Assembly: GCA_016630955.3 (NCBI GenBank)
Contig: CM049989.1
Location: 620,001 to 684,000 of the forward strand
Length of the DNA: 64,000 bases
Source: Didymella arachidicola
Taxonomy: Eukaryota > Ascomycota > Dothideomycetes > Pleosporales > Didymellaceae
Direction of reading: 5' to 3'
Shown here: piece after piece, positions 33,998 through 44,005 of the stretch
Layout: the number at the start of each line of letters is the position of its first letter
How positions within the stretch are numbered: the first letter of the stretch is position 1
Notes under the pieces: generated by a model
What the model was told of the DNA's origin: nothing
Databases searched by the model: none
The model's input: only the letters and a program-made list of their open reading frames with translations
Program-made: the position numbers and the translations under genes

Positions 33998-34599
33998 TGT
34001 AGGGCATTATTTTTAAGGAGTTTTTGGAGTGGGTGGGAGTGTGTGTGATGAGGATGAGGATGAGGATTATGATACCCACGACGATGATGATAGTAGATAG
34101 CTGAATCAACAACCCTGGTTTCTTCTTCTTCTTCTTCTTCTTCTTCTTCTTGTTTGAACCGCGTGAGGATATATCTTGTCTACAATCCCCGGCTCGGATT
34201 GGCAGCAGACGAGAAGTAGAAGCGTGGTTTCCTTACTCCCTTACTCCCTTACTTCCTTACTTCCTTACTTCCTTCCTTACTACATGCAAACCACCCCACC
34301 ACCCACGGTGTCATCGGCGTGTACATCTAAATCCCTCATGAACGAGTCCAAAGCCAAGCAACGTCACGTAGTGAAGTACAAACAAACGCGTCTGTTGCGT
34401 GTACCGATTCACCGCCCACCCACCGGGTACAAACAAGCAAGCAAGCAAGTAAGTAATCTTATTCTCTAAACTCTAACCGTGCCATGTATACTGCCGAGTG
34501 AGCACAACTCTCGAGTCGACGAGTCAGCTGATAGCACGCCCGGAATAATGTGTTTAGACGGGCATCTGTTCGCGCAGATGGGTACTGAATAGGTACCTC
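33998..34599. other. Intergenic between convergent genes, with microsatellites
   Basis: Contains a TTC trinucleotide run (34119-34151), CCTTA/CTTAC-type repeats (34230-34280) and AAGC/AAGT repeats (34434-34456). No gene seen. Confidence 0.6.
34119..34151. repeat. TTC microsatellite
   Basis: About eleven uninterrupted TTC units. Confidence 0.9.
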
Positions 34600-35922
34600 C
34601 TACTTCCCAGCCACGCGCAACGCAGCACGCGTCTCCTCCCCGCTTCCCCCCCACGGCGGCTCCCCATCCTCATCAAACTCGGCCCACTGGAAAAACTCAC
34701 ACCCCTCCCGCCCAGGCACATAGTGCACATGACACATCCACATATACCGCCCCCTGCTCCCCTCCCTCCTCGTCGCGCACCGCAACACACACGCCACGCC
34801 ACACCTGCACTTGGGCGTATACCGCGGGTGTAAACTAGGTCTGTAGTACCTGTACGTAACGTTCAGCCTCTTGTTCCCCGCGACGGGGTGCGGGACCACG
34901 CTCGCCGCGGGCGCGATGCTGTGTTTCCACTCCTCCTGCATCTCGGCGTGCATGACTAGCAGCGAGTTGTGCGGGAGGTGGATACTGATCTGGCCGTGGG
35001 CGTCGGCGTTGTGTTTGAGGGCGCCGGAGGAGGGGATTCTGCGGACGCGGAACTCGCGGGCGACGCCGAGGGAGAGGCTGCCAATGGTGGGGCGGGGGCC
35101 GAGGTAGGTGAGTTGGTCGGAGTGGTAGCCTACGTGTTGCTGGGGGCCGTCGTAGCAGTTGACGAAGGCGGTGTTGGGTTTCCAGGCGTGGGGGGACTGG
35201 TGTTTGAGCTTTTTGCCGGCGGGGTAGAAGGTCTGGATGCGGCGTTGGATTTCGGTGTTGACGGCTTGTTCGACGTGTGGGAGGGCTGCGAGCATCTCGG
35301 AGGTACTTTGCTGAACGTTTTCCATGTTGCGGCCGTCGTAGAGGTACTGCGTTTTTTGCTCCTCTGCTTCTGCAAGCGAGTTGACGTAGAAGCAGAAGGT
35401 GTGTGGGCTTGTGACGACGCGATCGAATAGCTTGAACTCGAGGCTTTGATATGTCGGTGTTTCGTCGACCAGCTGCTGCAGCAGCGCGTTGGCTTGCTGC
35501 GCTGGGAGGAAGTTGTGGATGATGGAACAGGGTGTGTGCTGCTCGACGTCTTCTCGGCTGAAGAGGTAGAGGGTCTTGCCTTTCTTTACCAGAGGCTTTT
35601 TCGCGAGTCCAGTTTCGTTGGAGTTGAGCCTGTATAAAGACAGCGATGATTGATAGCCCGTGGCGTCGTTTCGTCGCTTCTTCGGAGACGCAAAGATACT
35701 CTGAGGCCTTTCGTTGAGACAGGTGGTTGCATCTTCAACAGACCCTTCTGATGCCAGCAGTGCTTCCAACAGTGTCGTCTCGTCTGTGGCTGGATGCAGC
35801 GAAGCTAACAGAGCCAGTTTGAAGTCTGTAGATTCCTCCTCTTGAGCCAGTGCTGAAGAAACTGATGGGCCAGCGTCCTGCACATCATCCCGCTTCCTCT
35901 TTCGCGACACGAAGGCATCCAT
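34600..35922 (-). CDS. AlkB-like 2-oxoglutarate/Fe(II) dioxygenase with CUE-like and GRF zinc-finger modules
   Basis: 440 aa, single exon, ATG at 35922. Residues about 30-70 (LALLASLHPATDETTLLEAL, SVEDATTCLNE) look like a CUE ubiquitin-binding helix bundle. The dioxygenase core (about 120-365) includes NCYDGPQQHVGYHSDQLTYL with the iron-binding His-x-Asp, a later iron His (WKHSI) and the 2-oxoglutarate Arg in KRLNVTYRYYR. The C-terminus carries a GRF-type finger: CRCGVACVLR, then WMCHVHYVPGREGCEFFQW. AlkB-like enzymes remove alkyl groups from nucleic acids; GRF fingers bind single-stranded nucleic acid. Repair of alkylated DNA or RNA in the nucleus is likely. Divergent from PEX7, 282 bp between starts. 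Confidence 0.87.
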   Translation of the reverse strand: MDAFVSRKRKRDDVQDAGPSVSSALAQEEESTDFKLALLASLHPATDETTLLEALLASEGSVEDATTCLNERPQSIFASPKKRRNDATGYQSSLSLYRLNSNETGLAKKPLVKKGKTLYLFSREDVEQHTPCSIIHNFLPAQQANALLQQLVDETPTYQSLEFKLFDRVVTSPHTFCFYVNSLAEAEEQKTQYLYDGRNMENVQQSTSEMLAALPHVEQAVNTEIQRRIQTFYPAGKKLKHQSPHAWKPNTAFVNCYDGPQQHVGYHSDQLTYLGPRPTIGSLSLGVAREFRVRRIPSSGALKHNADAHGQISIHLPHNSLLVMHAEMQEEWKHSIAPAASVVPHPVAGNKRLNVTYRYYRPSLHPRYTPKCRCGVACVLRCATRREGSRGRYMWMCHVHYVPGREGCEFFQWAEFDEDGEPPWGGSGEETRAALRVAGK

Positions 35923-36204
35923 CTCTCGTCGTTAGCAGTCTGTTTCTGAGCATCTTTGTGATGACCGATCGCGGCAGCCGCAGCTGGAAGACGCGCCGCT
36001 GAGCGCGTTGTCACGTGCCCACTTAGATCGACACGGCGCATGCATCTGATCTGCCCCGCAGCCTCGGCTCCATCGTCATCTCAACCATGTCGCTGTACAC
36101 CAACAGCCGCAACAATCTGCGTGCGACAATGCGCATCAGTCTCATGTTTTCTCGGGCAAGATAGCATCGAAAACGCTTGCGCAAAGCATTGCATAACCAC
36201 CACG

Positions 36205-37315
36205 ATGCTGGAGTATCGAACGCAAGGCTACAACGGCTATGGCATCAAGTACTCGCCGTTCTTCGATTCGCGCATCGCCGTTGCAAGCTCCGCGAACTTC
36301 GGGCTCGTAGGCAACGGACGCCTATACATTTTAGGTCTGACAGCGAACGGGATAGTAGCAGAGAAGTGGTGTGTCAACCTGCTGTTTCTCTCACTGCACA
36401 TCCTAACACATTCACAGGTTCGACACACAAGACTCTCTCTTCGATACTGCCTGGTCAGAAGCCCACGAGTCGCAGATTCTGACCGCGGGCGGTGACGGTA
36501 GCGTGAAGCTTTTCGATATAAATGTCGCGCAGTTTCCAATCCAGTCCTGGACTGAGCACGCACGGGAAGTCTTCAGCGTGCACTGGAACCTCGTCTCGAA
36601 AGACACCTTCCTCTCCTCATCGTGGGACGGGACGGTCAAGATATGGAACCCAAATCACAATGCCTCCATAACAACGCTGCCCACCCACTCCTGCACATAC
36701 AGCGCGCAGTTCAGCCCACATGCACCGAGTGTGGTGAGCAGCGTGAGCTCCGACAGCCACCTGCGCGTCTTCGACCTGCGCACCCCGGCAAGCGCATCGA
36801 ACCACCTCACGCTCAGCATCCCCATCCACACGCCGCCCAAGCCGCGCATGGGCACACCGGCCCCCGTCGGCGTGGCGCCCAGCGAAGCCTTGACGCACGA
36901 CTGGAACAAGTATCGCGACAGCATCGTTGCGACTGCTGGCGTCGACCGCCTGATTCGAGTCTTTGACATCCGTATGCCTGGTGCGGGGCCCATTGCTGTG
37001 CTGCCCGGGCACGAGTATGCCGTTCGACGGCTGAGCTGGAGCCCGCATTTGAGCGATATTTTATTGTCTGCGAGCTACGATATGACGTGTCGTGTATGGA
37101 CGGATGGGAGTGCGCTGGGTACGGTCGGGAAGCAGGAGGATATCATGGTCGATCCGATGGTGCATGGTGGCGGACGGGAGATGGGCAGGATGGGGCGGCA
37201 TACCGAGTTTGTGACTGGTGTGGACTGGTGCTTGTTCGGCGCAGAGGGGTGGTGCGCGAGTACAGGATGGGACGAGAGGGTTCTGGTATGGGACGCGAGG
37301 GTGATCATGCGGTAA
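36205..37315 (+). CDS. PEX7: PEX7, peroxisomal PTS2 targeting-signal receptor (WD40)
   Basis: Join 36205..36368 + 36418..37315 (49-bp intron with CTAAC branch site), 353 aa, the usual size. It begins MLEYRTQGYNGYGIKYSPFF, characteristic of PEX7, with IAVASSANFGLVGNGRLYIL. WD repeats follow: LFDTAWSEAHESQILTAGGD, VFSVHWNLVSKDTFLSSSWD, CTYSAQFSPHAPSVVSSVSS, AVRRLSWSPHLSDILLSASY and VTGVDWCLFGAEGWCASTGW. PEX7 is a cytosolic beta-propeller that binds PTS2 cargo and delivers it to the peroxisome with a PEX5/PEX20-type co-receptor. The alternative upstream in-frame start at 36040 is less likely. Confidence 0.93.
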
Positions 37316-37593
37316 GACATGTGAGTGGATCTGCGTATATACTTTACTCTGATTAACGCGTGAATGTTACATGATTGTACAGCATTTCTGAGGACTTCAC
37401 AGAGCCGCACTCTCTCTCCCCAGATTCAATGACCCGGCTTCGAGCTAGCTCAATTCAAGAGCTGTGTTGAAGTTGTACTCGTAGATACTGCCACCTTCCG
37501 TTTTGGGTACCTGTTGGTCAGCTATAGTGAGTCACGATTCACCTAAGAAGCTGCTATCACAGCAATTCTACCTGAGATGTATCTTCAATCAGC

Positions 37594-38268
37594 ATGTCTG
37601 AGCCATTCAACCAAGGCCTCGCGGCCCCAGAGCACAGCCAGCTACTCGCCTTCCCCTCGAACTGCGCATTCAAATCTGGAAACGCGCTACTTTCGAAAGA
37701 CTCTTGATCATGAACGGCAACAAACACTGCGGCTACTTCTCTCCAACACCCCCACCAGCAGTAACGCGAGCATGCCGCGAATCGCACACACACAGCAGCT
37801 AACGCAAGCACTTCAGCATGGCCAGAAGGCTCCCCGGGCGTTACTTTTGGATTCACCCCGTCCACGACATTATCCAGGTTCGCCTAGTCTTACTCTGATT
37901 CCTCGCCATGGAGACCAAATCGACTTGTCAGACAGCAAACGCTGGACTGCGGAGGAGTCCTTCCCCGGCACGGAGGCAATCTCGAGACGCATCCCGATCT
38001 CGCAAACGCGTCCTTTCCAGGACTGGAGAGCGTAGATGTACTACTCGCCGGCGCGCTGGCGCACCGAATGGATGCCTGCGATGACTCGTGGTGGGATGCG
38101 AGTACGAGGATCGTGAGTCGCGAAACTGCGGAGTGGATAGATGCAACCAACCGTAACGTTTATTGGGGCTGGCTGGAGAACAAAGTAAGAAAGAGGATCA
38201 AGTGTATTGTACACTTTTACGAAGATGGTTCATCGGGAGGTAAAGAGCTGAGTGGGGAGGTTGGGTAG
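37594..38268 (+). pseudogene. 2EXR-domain gene, broken by several frame changes
   Basis: The 2EXR signature is plain: RLPLELRIQIWKRATFERLL and CGYFSPTPPPAVTRACRES. It is in a different frame from the likely start MSEPFNQGLAAPEHS (ATG 37594). The domain frame then meets TAA at 37800-37802, next to a CACACACA run, continues as SMARRLPGRYFWIHPVHDII, and stops again. A third frame carries the C-terminal half through NASFPGLESVDVLLAGALAH and NRNVYWGWLENKVRKRIKC to the TAG at 38266-38268. No consensus introns explain these changes, so I call it a pseudogene. 2EXR proteins form a large family of unknown function in filamentous fungi. Confidence 0.7.
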
Positions 38269-38624
38269 TGTCAAAGAGTTGGAGGGGCTGCTGAGGACTG
38301 GACTTGACTGTTGGTAATGATGAACAATCAGCGCCATCGTCACTAAGGATTTTACGTGGAATGGATACAGGATAGGAAATACTGCTCAGTGGCTCGGGAT
38401 GCCCCGGCTTTGTGGTTTAAAGGAGTCGAAGTGGGTCAGCGGAACGTCAATATCTGGATTTACAGCGTAACAGATAAGTGGCGCTACTGTAGGTTGTTGG
38501 GGAGTGGTAAGACCATTATGTTAAAAATGTAGATTGATGCTCGAGACCCTTTTTTGAAACGGATATAAACAACTATACCATGCAGCTTTTCATCGATCAC
38601 TAGCATTAACCAGCAGTGATTTCC

Positions 38625-38705
38625 GGCGTTGTGGCGGAGTGGTTATCGCGCAAGACTAGAAATCTTGTTCCTTCGGGAGCGTAGGTTCGAATCCTGCCAA
38701 CGTCG
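38625..38705 (+). tRNA. tRNA-Ser, anticodon AGA
   Basis: 81 nt. The acceptor stem GGCGTTG pairs with CAACGTC (one G-U). The anticodon stem-loop is CAAGA-CTAGAAA-TCTTG with AGA at 38658-38660. A long variable arm (TTCC TTCG GGAG) marks class II tRNA-Ser. The T arm is GTAGG-TTCGAAT-CCTGC and the discriminator base is G. No intron. Confidence 0.95.
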
Positions 38706-38708
38706 CTC

Positions 38709-38713
38709 TTTTT
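38709..38713 (+). terminator. RNA polymerase III terminator of tRNA-Ser
   Basis: Run of five T starting 4 nt after the mature tRNA end. Confidence 0.8.
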
Positions 38714-38960
38714 GCCTCTCAAAGAGCACCGCGATCCTTTTAGTTGCACAGGCAGTCTGTAGAGGTACGTTGCAGATTGCGTAGTAGTGTTACAATGCCC
38801 ATGTAAGAGACTGATTCCTTTTTGGACTTGGATGTCTGCTGCGCAACTATCGATTTTGTCACTGAGGCATATCCTCTCACTTCGTTCGTAGCTCAGATTA
38901 AGGATCTTTCTGTGCGGATGTTGTGATTAGAAACCATCCGTTCCCTTTCACGCAACTCCA

Positions 38961-40077
38961 CTACGAAATCGTGCAGATGAGCTTGCCCTTTGTCTTATTC
39001 TCCTCCATCAGGCGATGCGCATCCTGAATCTGCTCCCACGGCAGCACCTTTTCAATAAACAGCTTGAAGCTGCCATCCTTGAACTTGGGCAGCGCATGCT
39101 CAACCAGCCGATCCCGCAGCTTACCCTGGTAGTCCTCGTCTCTGCTCCTCAGACTGCTGCCTACGAACGTGGCGCGCTTGAGGATAAATGCGCTGATGTC
39201 AGTGCCGTCGGGTACGGTAGTCCCGCCCATGAAGCCCAGGTTCACAATCACGCCGTCCTTTGCGATGGCCTTGAGGTTCGACTGGAAGTAGGATGCGCCG
39301 ATGAAGTCGACGATGATGTCGACGCCCTTTCCATTTGTTGCTTTGAGGAGCTCGTCGGCCCAGTCTTGCGTCGTGGTGTTGAAGGCGGCGGTTGCGCCGA
39401 GCTCTTTCACGGCGAAGTCGCACTTTGCGTCTTGGCGCGCGGTCGCGTAGACGGCGGATGCGCCGTCGGCTTTGGAGAGCTGAATTCCGGCGATGGAGAC
39501 GCTGGATGCGGCGGCGTGCCAGAGGATGGATTTTCCGGCTTTGTAGGCGCCGACGAGGTACATAGCTTGTGTTGCTGTGATCCAGGTCTGTCCTGTTAGT
39601 CCCATTGTGCAGTGAGTTCTGGGCAGCGATGCGTACCTCAGGGATGCCAGCACATTGCTCCCATGTCAGCTCCTTCGGCTTCCTGACCAGCATGTGTGTG
39701 GACACGGCGATGTATTCTGCATAAGCACCACCGTACGCAAGGCCGAAGACCTCATCGCCCTCCTTGAAGTTCTCCTTTCCACCGCCTTCGGCGCTGAGCT
39801 CTGCGATTGTGCCTGAGAACTCGACGCCGAGAATCTTGGAGGCACCGGGGGGAACGGGGTATCTACCCTCGCGCTGCAGCAGGTCCATGCGATTCAGGCC
39901 AAAGGCCTTGATCTTGACGAGAGCTTGCGACTTGCCGGGCTTGGGCTTGGGAACATCTGCGATGTGAAGGGCGTCGATTGGGCCTTTGCCATTCTTGATG
40001 TCTGTGCTTTGTAAGTAGACATTTTGCAGGAGTTGCTGATGGCCATACCAACCTACTGCCTTCATTGTGTCGGCCAT
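38961..40077 (-). CDS. NAD(P)H quinone oxidoreductase, MDR family (PIG3/TP53I3-like)
   Basis: Join 40053..40077, 39637..40001, 38961..39587; 338 aa. It contains KIKAFGLNRMDLLQREGRYP, GVEFSGTIAEL, GDEVFGLAYGGAYAEY, TWITATQAMYLVGAYKAGKS, and the cofactor-binding part (AGIQLSKADGASAVYATARQ), then VDIIVDFIGASYFQSNLKAI. These are hallmarks of the zeta-crystallin/PIG3 branch, which lacks structural zinc and reduces quinones or alkenals with NADPH. Intron 1 (51 bp, 40002-40052) has no stop and a length divisible by 3, so retaining it would add 17 residues; its removal better fits the family N-terminus. Intron 2 is 49 bp with a GACTAAC branch site. Confidence 0.9.
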
Positions 40078-40728
40078 TTTGCTGTTCAGTCTGGGTTGTT
40101 GTTGTAGAAGTCGACGATGCTCAGAGTAATGGATTCGGAAGAAGAGGAGTACTATCAAGCTTCGACAAGCACAAGCCGTCACAGGTGGATCACATCTAGA
40201 TCTGACGCAAGGCTGCTTGTCCGAGGCCGTTCTGGCATCATCGGCATGATTGGTAATGACGTGTGTGGGGCACAAGTGCACATCTCGTGGTGGGGCAGCT
40301 TGCAACTCGAAGCTTGTGTGAACTACCCAAGGCAAGGCTGGTCCACCGGCCGAACCAGCTCACCGTCCGTGAGACTTGTTCACTTGAGCTGCCGAGGTGA
40401 AAGACCTGGTCGTGAGTATTGGCCAATGAGACGTCAATCGAGCATACCGAGGCTCGAGGTGATCAGTCTGTTGTCTTACGTGCGTAACTTCCTGTGGATC
40501 GAACAGTATCAGTCTCCAGCGTTCTCGATCAACACATCGTCCGTCGAACATTTTCCACTGAATCTCTGTCGAAACTTGTTGGAACATCAGGAACGGAAGG
40601 GAAGAGTGCTACAATGACGCGCTCATTGCGTGGCACTAACTGAATATCGCTCTACATGCTGTACTTTCATTTGACGTACAATCCCATATGTGACCCATCC
40701 TTTCGTACACATCTATCAGCCAGACCAT
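40078..40728. other. Intergenic between the quinone reductase and RFA1 genes
   Basis: Upstream of the quinone reductase gene and downstream of RFA1. The open frame at 40117-40617 shows no recognisable protein. Confidence 0.5.
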
Positions 40729-42769
40729 CTAATTCACAAACAGACTGTCACTGTTGTTGTTGATATCATACTGCTTAATGAGCGCTGCAAGTTTGTTGGC
40801 TTCTTGGGCATAGTTGAGCGGGTGGATGTTCAACACCTGGTAACGCGGCCTACGAATTTGTTAGCAGCTGTCACACACGAATTGCTAGCTTGTACTCACT
40901 TGGGCTGATCCTGGTAGACCTCCATCTTGGCCCTTACCCTGAAGTTGAAAGTCTTGCATGTAGCGTCCTGCATAACATTCAGGAAGTTCGCTGAGCTGTT
41001 GTTCTCCTCGTCGGCTTCCTTGATCTTCATCGCTTCGTTGGCGGACATTCCGACGATCATCTGTCCGGCCTCGTCGAAGCAGCTCAACCAGAGGGTACCT
41101 GTGTGGTCTGCGACATTGACGCTAAGCACGTAACGGTACTGTGGCTCGGGGAAGGAAGCCTGGCACTTCTCGCACCACCACGACCCAGGGTTTTCCTCGA
41201 TGACTTTCTTGTTGCAGCCAGGTGTCGAGCACGCAGGGTATGCGACCGTTGTGTTCTTGACATAAACGACTGAAGCTTTCAAGCTGAGGTAAGCAGGCTG
41301 ATCTCCAAGGTACGACTCTTCCTCCATGATTTGCGAGATGAGCTTCGCGTCGTTCTTTTGGCCACCAGAAGTTGATGACATGTTCTGATGGGTGGAGAAT
41401 GTCGCGGTTTGTCCGACAGCGTTGAACCATCCACGCAACTTGTGTGCTTCGTCGATATCAGGATCAAGCATCATCGACCCTGAGCTAAGGAGACTCAGAC
41501 TTCGACCGCCAAAGTCGCTGACCTTGACGCCTTTGAAGGCCACAATCGACTCGAGCGGCGCGTCAAAGCTCTCTGCTGATTTGCCCCAGATGGTGAGCCG
41601 CACCGATGTCTGACTGTCATCGGCGAGGGTCAGTTCTCGCTTGGAAAAGTCCTTGTTGGTGTTCTTCGAGGTGATGGTGGCCACTTCACCCACCTCCTTG
41701 AGCACACCGATGGTGTCGATGGTGGTGTCTTTCTCCACGGAGTTGAGATCGCCGATCTTTGTGAAGTTGAAACGGATCTGGGGCTTGTTGTCCTGGTCTT
41801 CAGCCTTTTCGACCTGGGTGTCGCGCTCGAATTGCAGCTCGTAATCGTTAGGCAGATTGGAGAACTGCTTCTTTGCAAGTGTGACTCGGCAAGGGGCAGA
41901 GATGTAGTAGACCACACCCTCCTCGAAGATCGGATACAGCTTCTCAGCAACCTCAGTGAACGCGGTCGCACGGATCTCGCCGGTATCGTCCAGCAGGTTG
42001 ACACTGAAGAGCTTGCCGGTGCCCTTTGCATTGTGCCACTCCTTCATCTCACCCTTGTGTGTGCATCGAGCTCGGATCGTCCACTTGTGCGTGTATGGCG
42101 AGAGTGACTCGATCGGGTATAGGTGTGGGTGTGTGGATGTGCTGGGATTGCTCTGGTGGACGGGAAGCGACCTCTGCTGCTGCTGGGGGGCGGGCGCAGG
42201 CTTGTTGCCATAGAAGTTGTTGCCGGAGATGGAAGCAGGTTGCTCCTGCTTGGGCTTTGTGTCGAGCGCCTCGGGCTGGCCAATCTTGTCAAGCTCGCCG
42301 TACTCGGAGAGGACGTCAAGCTCCATGATGATCAGGATGCTGCTTGCGTATCAGTCAAGTCGTGAGTAGTGTAGCTCGTCCACGCACTTTTTGTCCTTGA
42401 CTTGCTGCGGATTGTACTTCAGCAGCCTGACTATCGATCCCTTCTTCAGCTTGCCGGATGTGACGATTTCGTTTGCAGCTATGCAGGGTCAGCTTGATCT
42501 TTTCTGTGACAAGACGCACCCACTCGTCGCGATCATAGTCTGGATGAAGTTGCGGACATCGCTCAGCACAACTCGAAACCGCTGCACTGGGTTCGCATCG
42601 CCCGCCTTGGGCTCCATGGTCTTGATCTGCACGCATTGCAGGACGGGGTGCTCGACGAAGCAGCCGCTGGGCTCGAAGATGCTCCTACCCATCATTAGTA
42701 TTCATTCAAGCACTCCTTGGAATGAAAGTCATGCCTGATCGCGCCCTGTGTGATTGCCTGTTCTGCCAT
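40729..42769 (-). CDS. RFA1: RFA1, replication protein A large subunit
   Basis: Five exons: 42735..42769, 42524..42684, 42388..42478, 40900..42339, 40729..40849; 615 aa. The N-terminal OB fold (AITQGAIRSIFEPSG, VLQCVQIK, KLKKGSIVRLLKYN) is followed by the linker and DNA-binding domains A/B (SLSPYTHKWTIRARCTHKGE, KLFSVNLLDDTGEIRATAF, ESIVAFKGVKVSDFGGRSLS). Domain C has the zinc ribbon CSTPGCNKK...WWCEKCQ. The last exon ends RYQVLNIHPLNYAQEANKL. RPA binds single-stranded DNA in replication, repair and checkpoint signalling. Intron 1 (50 bp, 42685-42734) must use a GC donor to keep phase. MCB-type boxes stand about 50-70 bp upstream. Firm. Confidence 0.95.
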
Positions 42770-42816
42770 GTTGATGCTGTGGTGGTGTTGTGTCGAGGTG
42801 GCGGAATAATCGATGG

Positions 42817-42839
42817 ACGCGTCGGTCGCGTTCACGCGT
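42817..42839. promoter_or_regulatory. Paired MCB-type boxes (ACGCGT) upstream of RFA1
   Basis: ACGCGT at 42817-42822 and 42834-42839, 48 and 65 bp upstream of the RFA1 start codon, within the 213-bp region shared with the divergent hydrolase gene. MBF (Swi6 with an Mbp1/Res-type partner) binds this motif in G1/S genes. Function here is inferred. Confidence 0.55.
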
Positions 42840-42982
42840 TGAGTGCAGCCCCGCCTGCCGCCTGCGCTAACGCCCCCCGACGTCCTCGACGCCTACGTAA
42901 TGGGCTGCTGGACCCTCGACTGACAGCTGCCAGACCTCCGGCTAGGTCAACACCACCCCATACAACACAACACACGCACACC

Positions 42983-44005
42983 ATGGCCGACAGCGAGATC
43001 GCGACACGAGCGCCCGAGAATGATGCACAGGAGACGCCCTCCGAGCAGTCTGCAGGCCAGACAGCGCAGGCAGAAGCCAGCCAGAGCGTGTTCCCCGGCG
43101 ACACACCAGCGCAGACCGGGCCAACGATGGGCGAACACTGCACCACCGACCGGCCGACGCCTTCAGGCGAAGTGCCCACGGGCGAGCTGACAAAAATCGG
43201 CGGCGTCGAGTGCTATGTAACGAAGCCGTCCGACTATCCGCACGCGCCCTCGAAGCTGCTGCTCCTCCTCACAGGCGGCACGGGCGTCAAGTCGACGAAC
43301 AACCAACTGCAGGCTGACAAGTATGCGGCCGAGGGCTATCTGGTGGTCATGCCGGACCAGTTCGACGGCGAGCCGGCGACGAGTACAGTCACCATGGAGG
43401 AAGTCAACGAGAAGACGTCGTGGCTGGACACGATCAAGTTGAAGGCAGCAGAGGGCATCAAGGCATTTACAATCGACATGTGGCTCGCACGGCACACCCC
43501 CGAGAAGGTGCTGCCGATCCTGCACAAGGTCGTCGAGGGCGCCAAGGAGGAGTTCGCTGACGCCGTCGCCAACGGCGGAGGCGTGTACGGTGTAGGCTAC
43601 TGCTTTGGTGCCAAGTACGTCCTCATGCTGTGCGGCGAGCTGCCGGACACCGTCGCATGGGGCCAGGCAGCGCCAGGAGACGAGGAGCAAGGCACAGTTA
43701 AGCGCAGCGCAGTGCTGAAAGCCGGCGCCGTTGCCCACGGGACTATGGTATCCAAGGCTGATCTCGAGTCCGTACGGTCGCCCGTCTTCATCGCAGCGGT
43801 CAAAGACGACCCCTTATTCCCGGAAGACGAAGTGCTGACGCCTGGCCGGCGCGCGTTGGAGGCCAACAAGGTCGAGCACGAAGTCGAGGTGTACGACGGC
43901 GTGCCGCACGGCTTCGCTGTGTACGGAGATTACGACGATCCCAAGATCAAGCACGAGCAGTCACAGGTCTTTGGGCAGATGCTGGCATGGATTCAGCGCC
44001 ATTGA
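42983..44005 (+). CDS. Dienelactone hydrolase family protein
   Basis: 340 aa, single exon. ATG at 42983 follows an ACAC-rich leader; the frame is open further upstream without support. The first 60 residues are low-complexity (Gln, Thr, Ala, Ser). The alpha/beta-hydrolase core has KLLLLLTGGTGVKSTNNQLQ, YLVVMPDQFDGEPA, the Cys-nucleophile elbow GVGYCFGAKYVLML, an acidic segment AAVKDDPLFPEDEV, and the catalytic His in YDGVPHGFAVYGDY. This Cys/Asp/His triad defines the family, which opens lactone or ester rings of small molecules; the substrate is unknown. Divergent from RFA1. Confidence 0.9.
   Translation: MADSEIATRAPENDAQETPSEQSAGQTAQAEASQSVFPGDTPAQTGPTMGEHCTTDRPTPSGEVPTGELTKIGGVECYVTKPSDYPHAPSKLLLLLTGGTGVKSTNNQLQADKYAAEGYLVVMPDQFDGEPATSTVTMEEVNEKTSWLDTIKLKAAEGIKAFTIDMWLARHTPEKVLPILHKVVEGAKEEFADAVANGGGVYGVGYCFGAKYVLMLCGELPDTVAWGQAAPGDEEQGTVKRSAVLKAGAVAHGTMVSKADLESVRSPVFIAAVKDDPLFPEDEVLTPGRRALEANKVEHEVEVYDGVPHGFAVYGDYDDPKIKHEQSQVFGQMLAWIQRH

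Noticed and set aside
40117..40617. 166-codon plus-strand frame upstream of the quinone reductase gene
   Set aside because: Starts at or inside the 5' region of the minus-strand gene and has no recognisable protein features.
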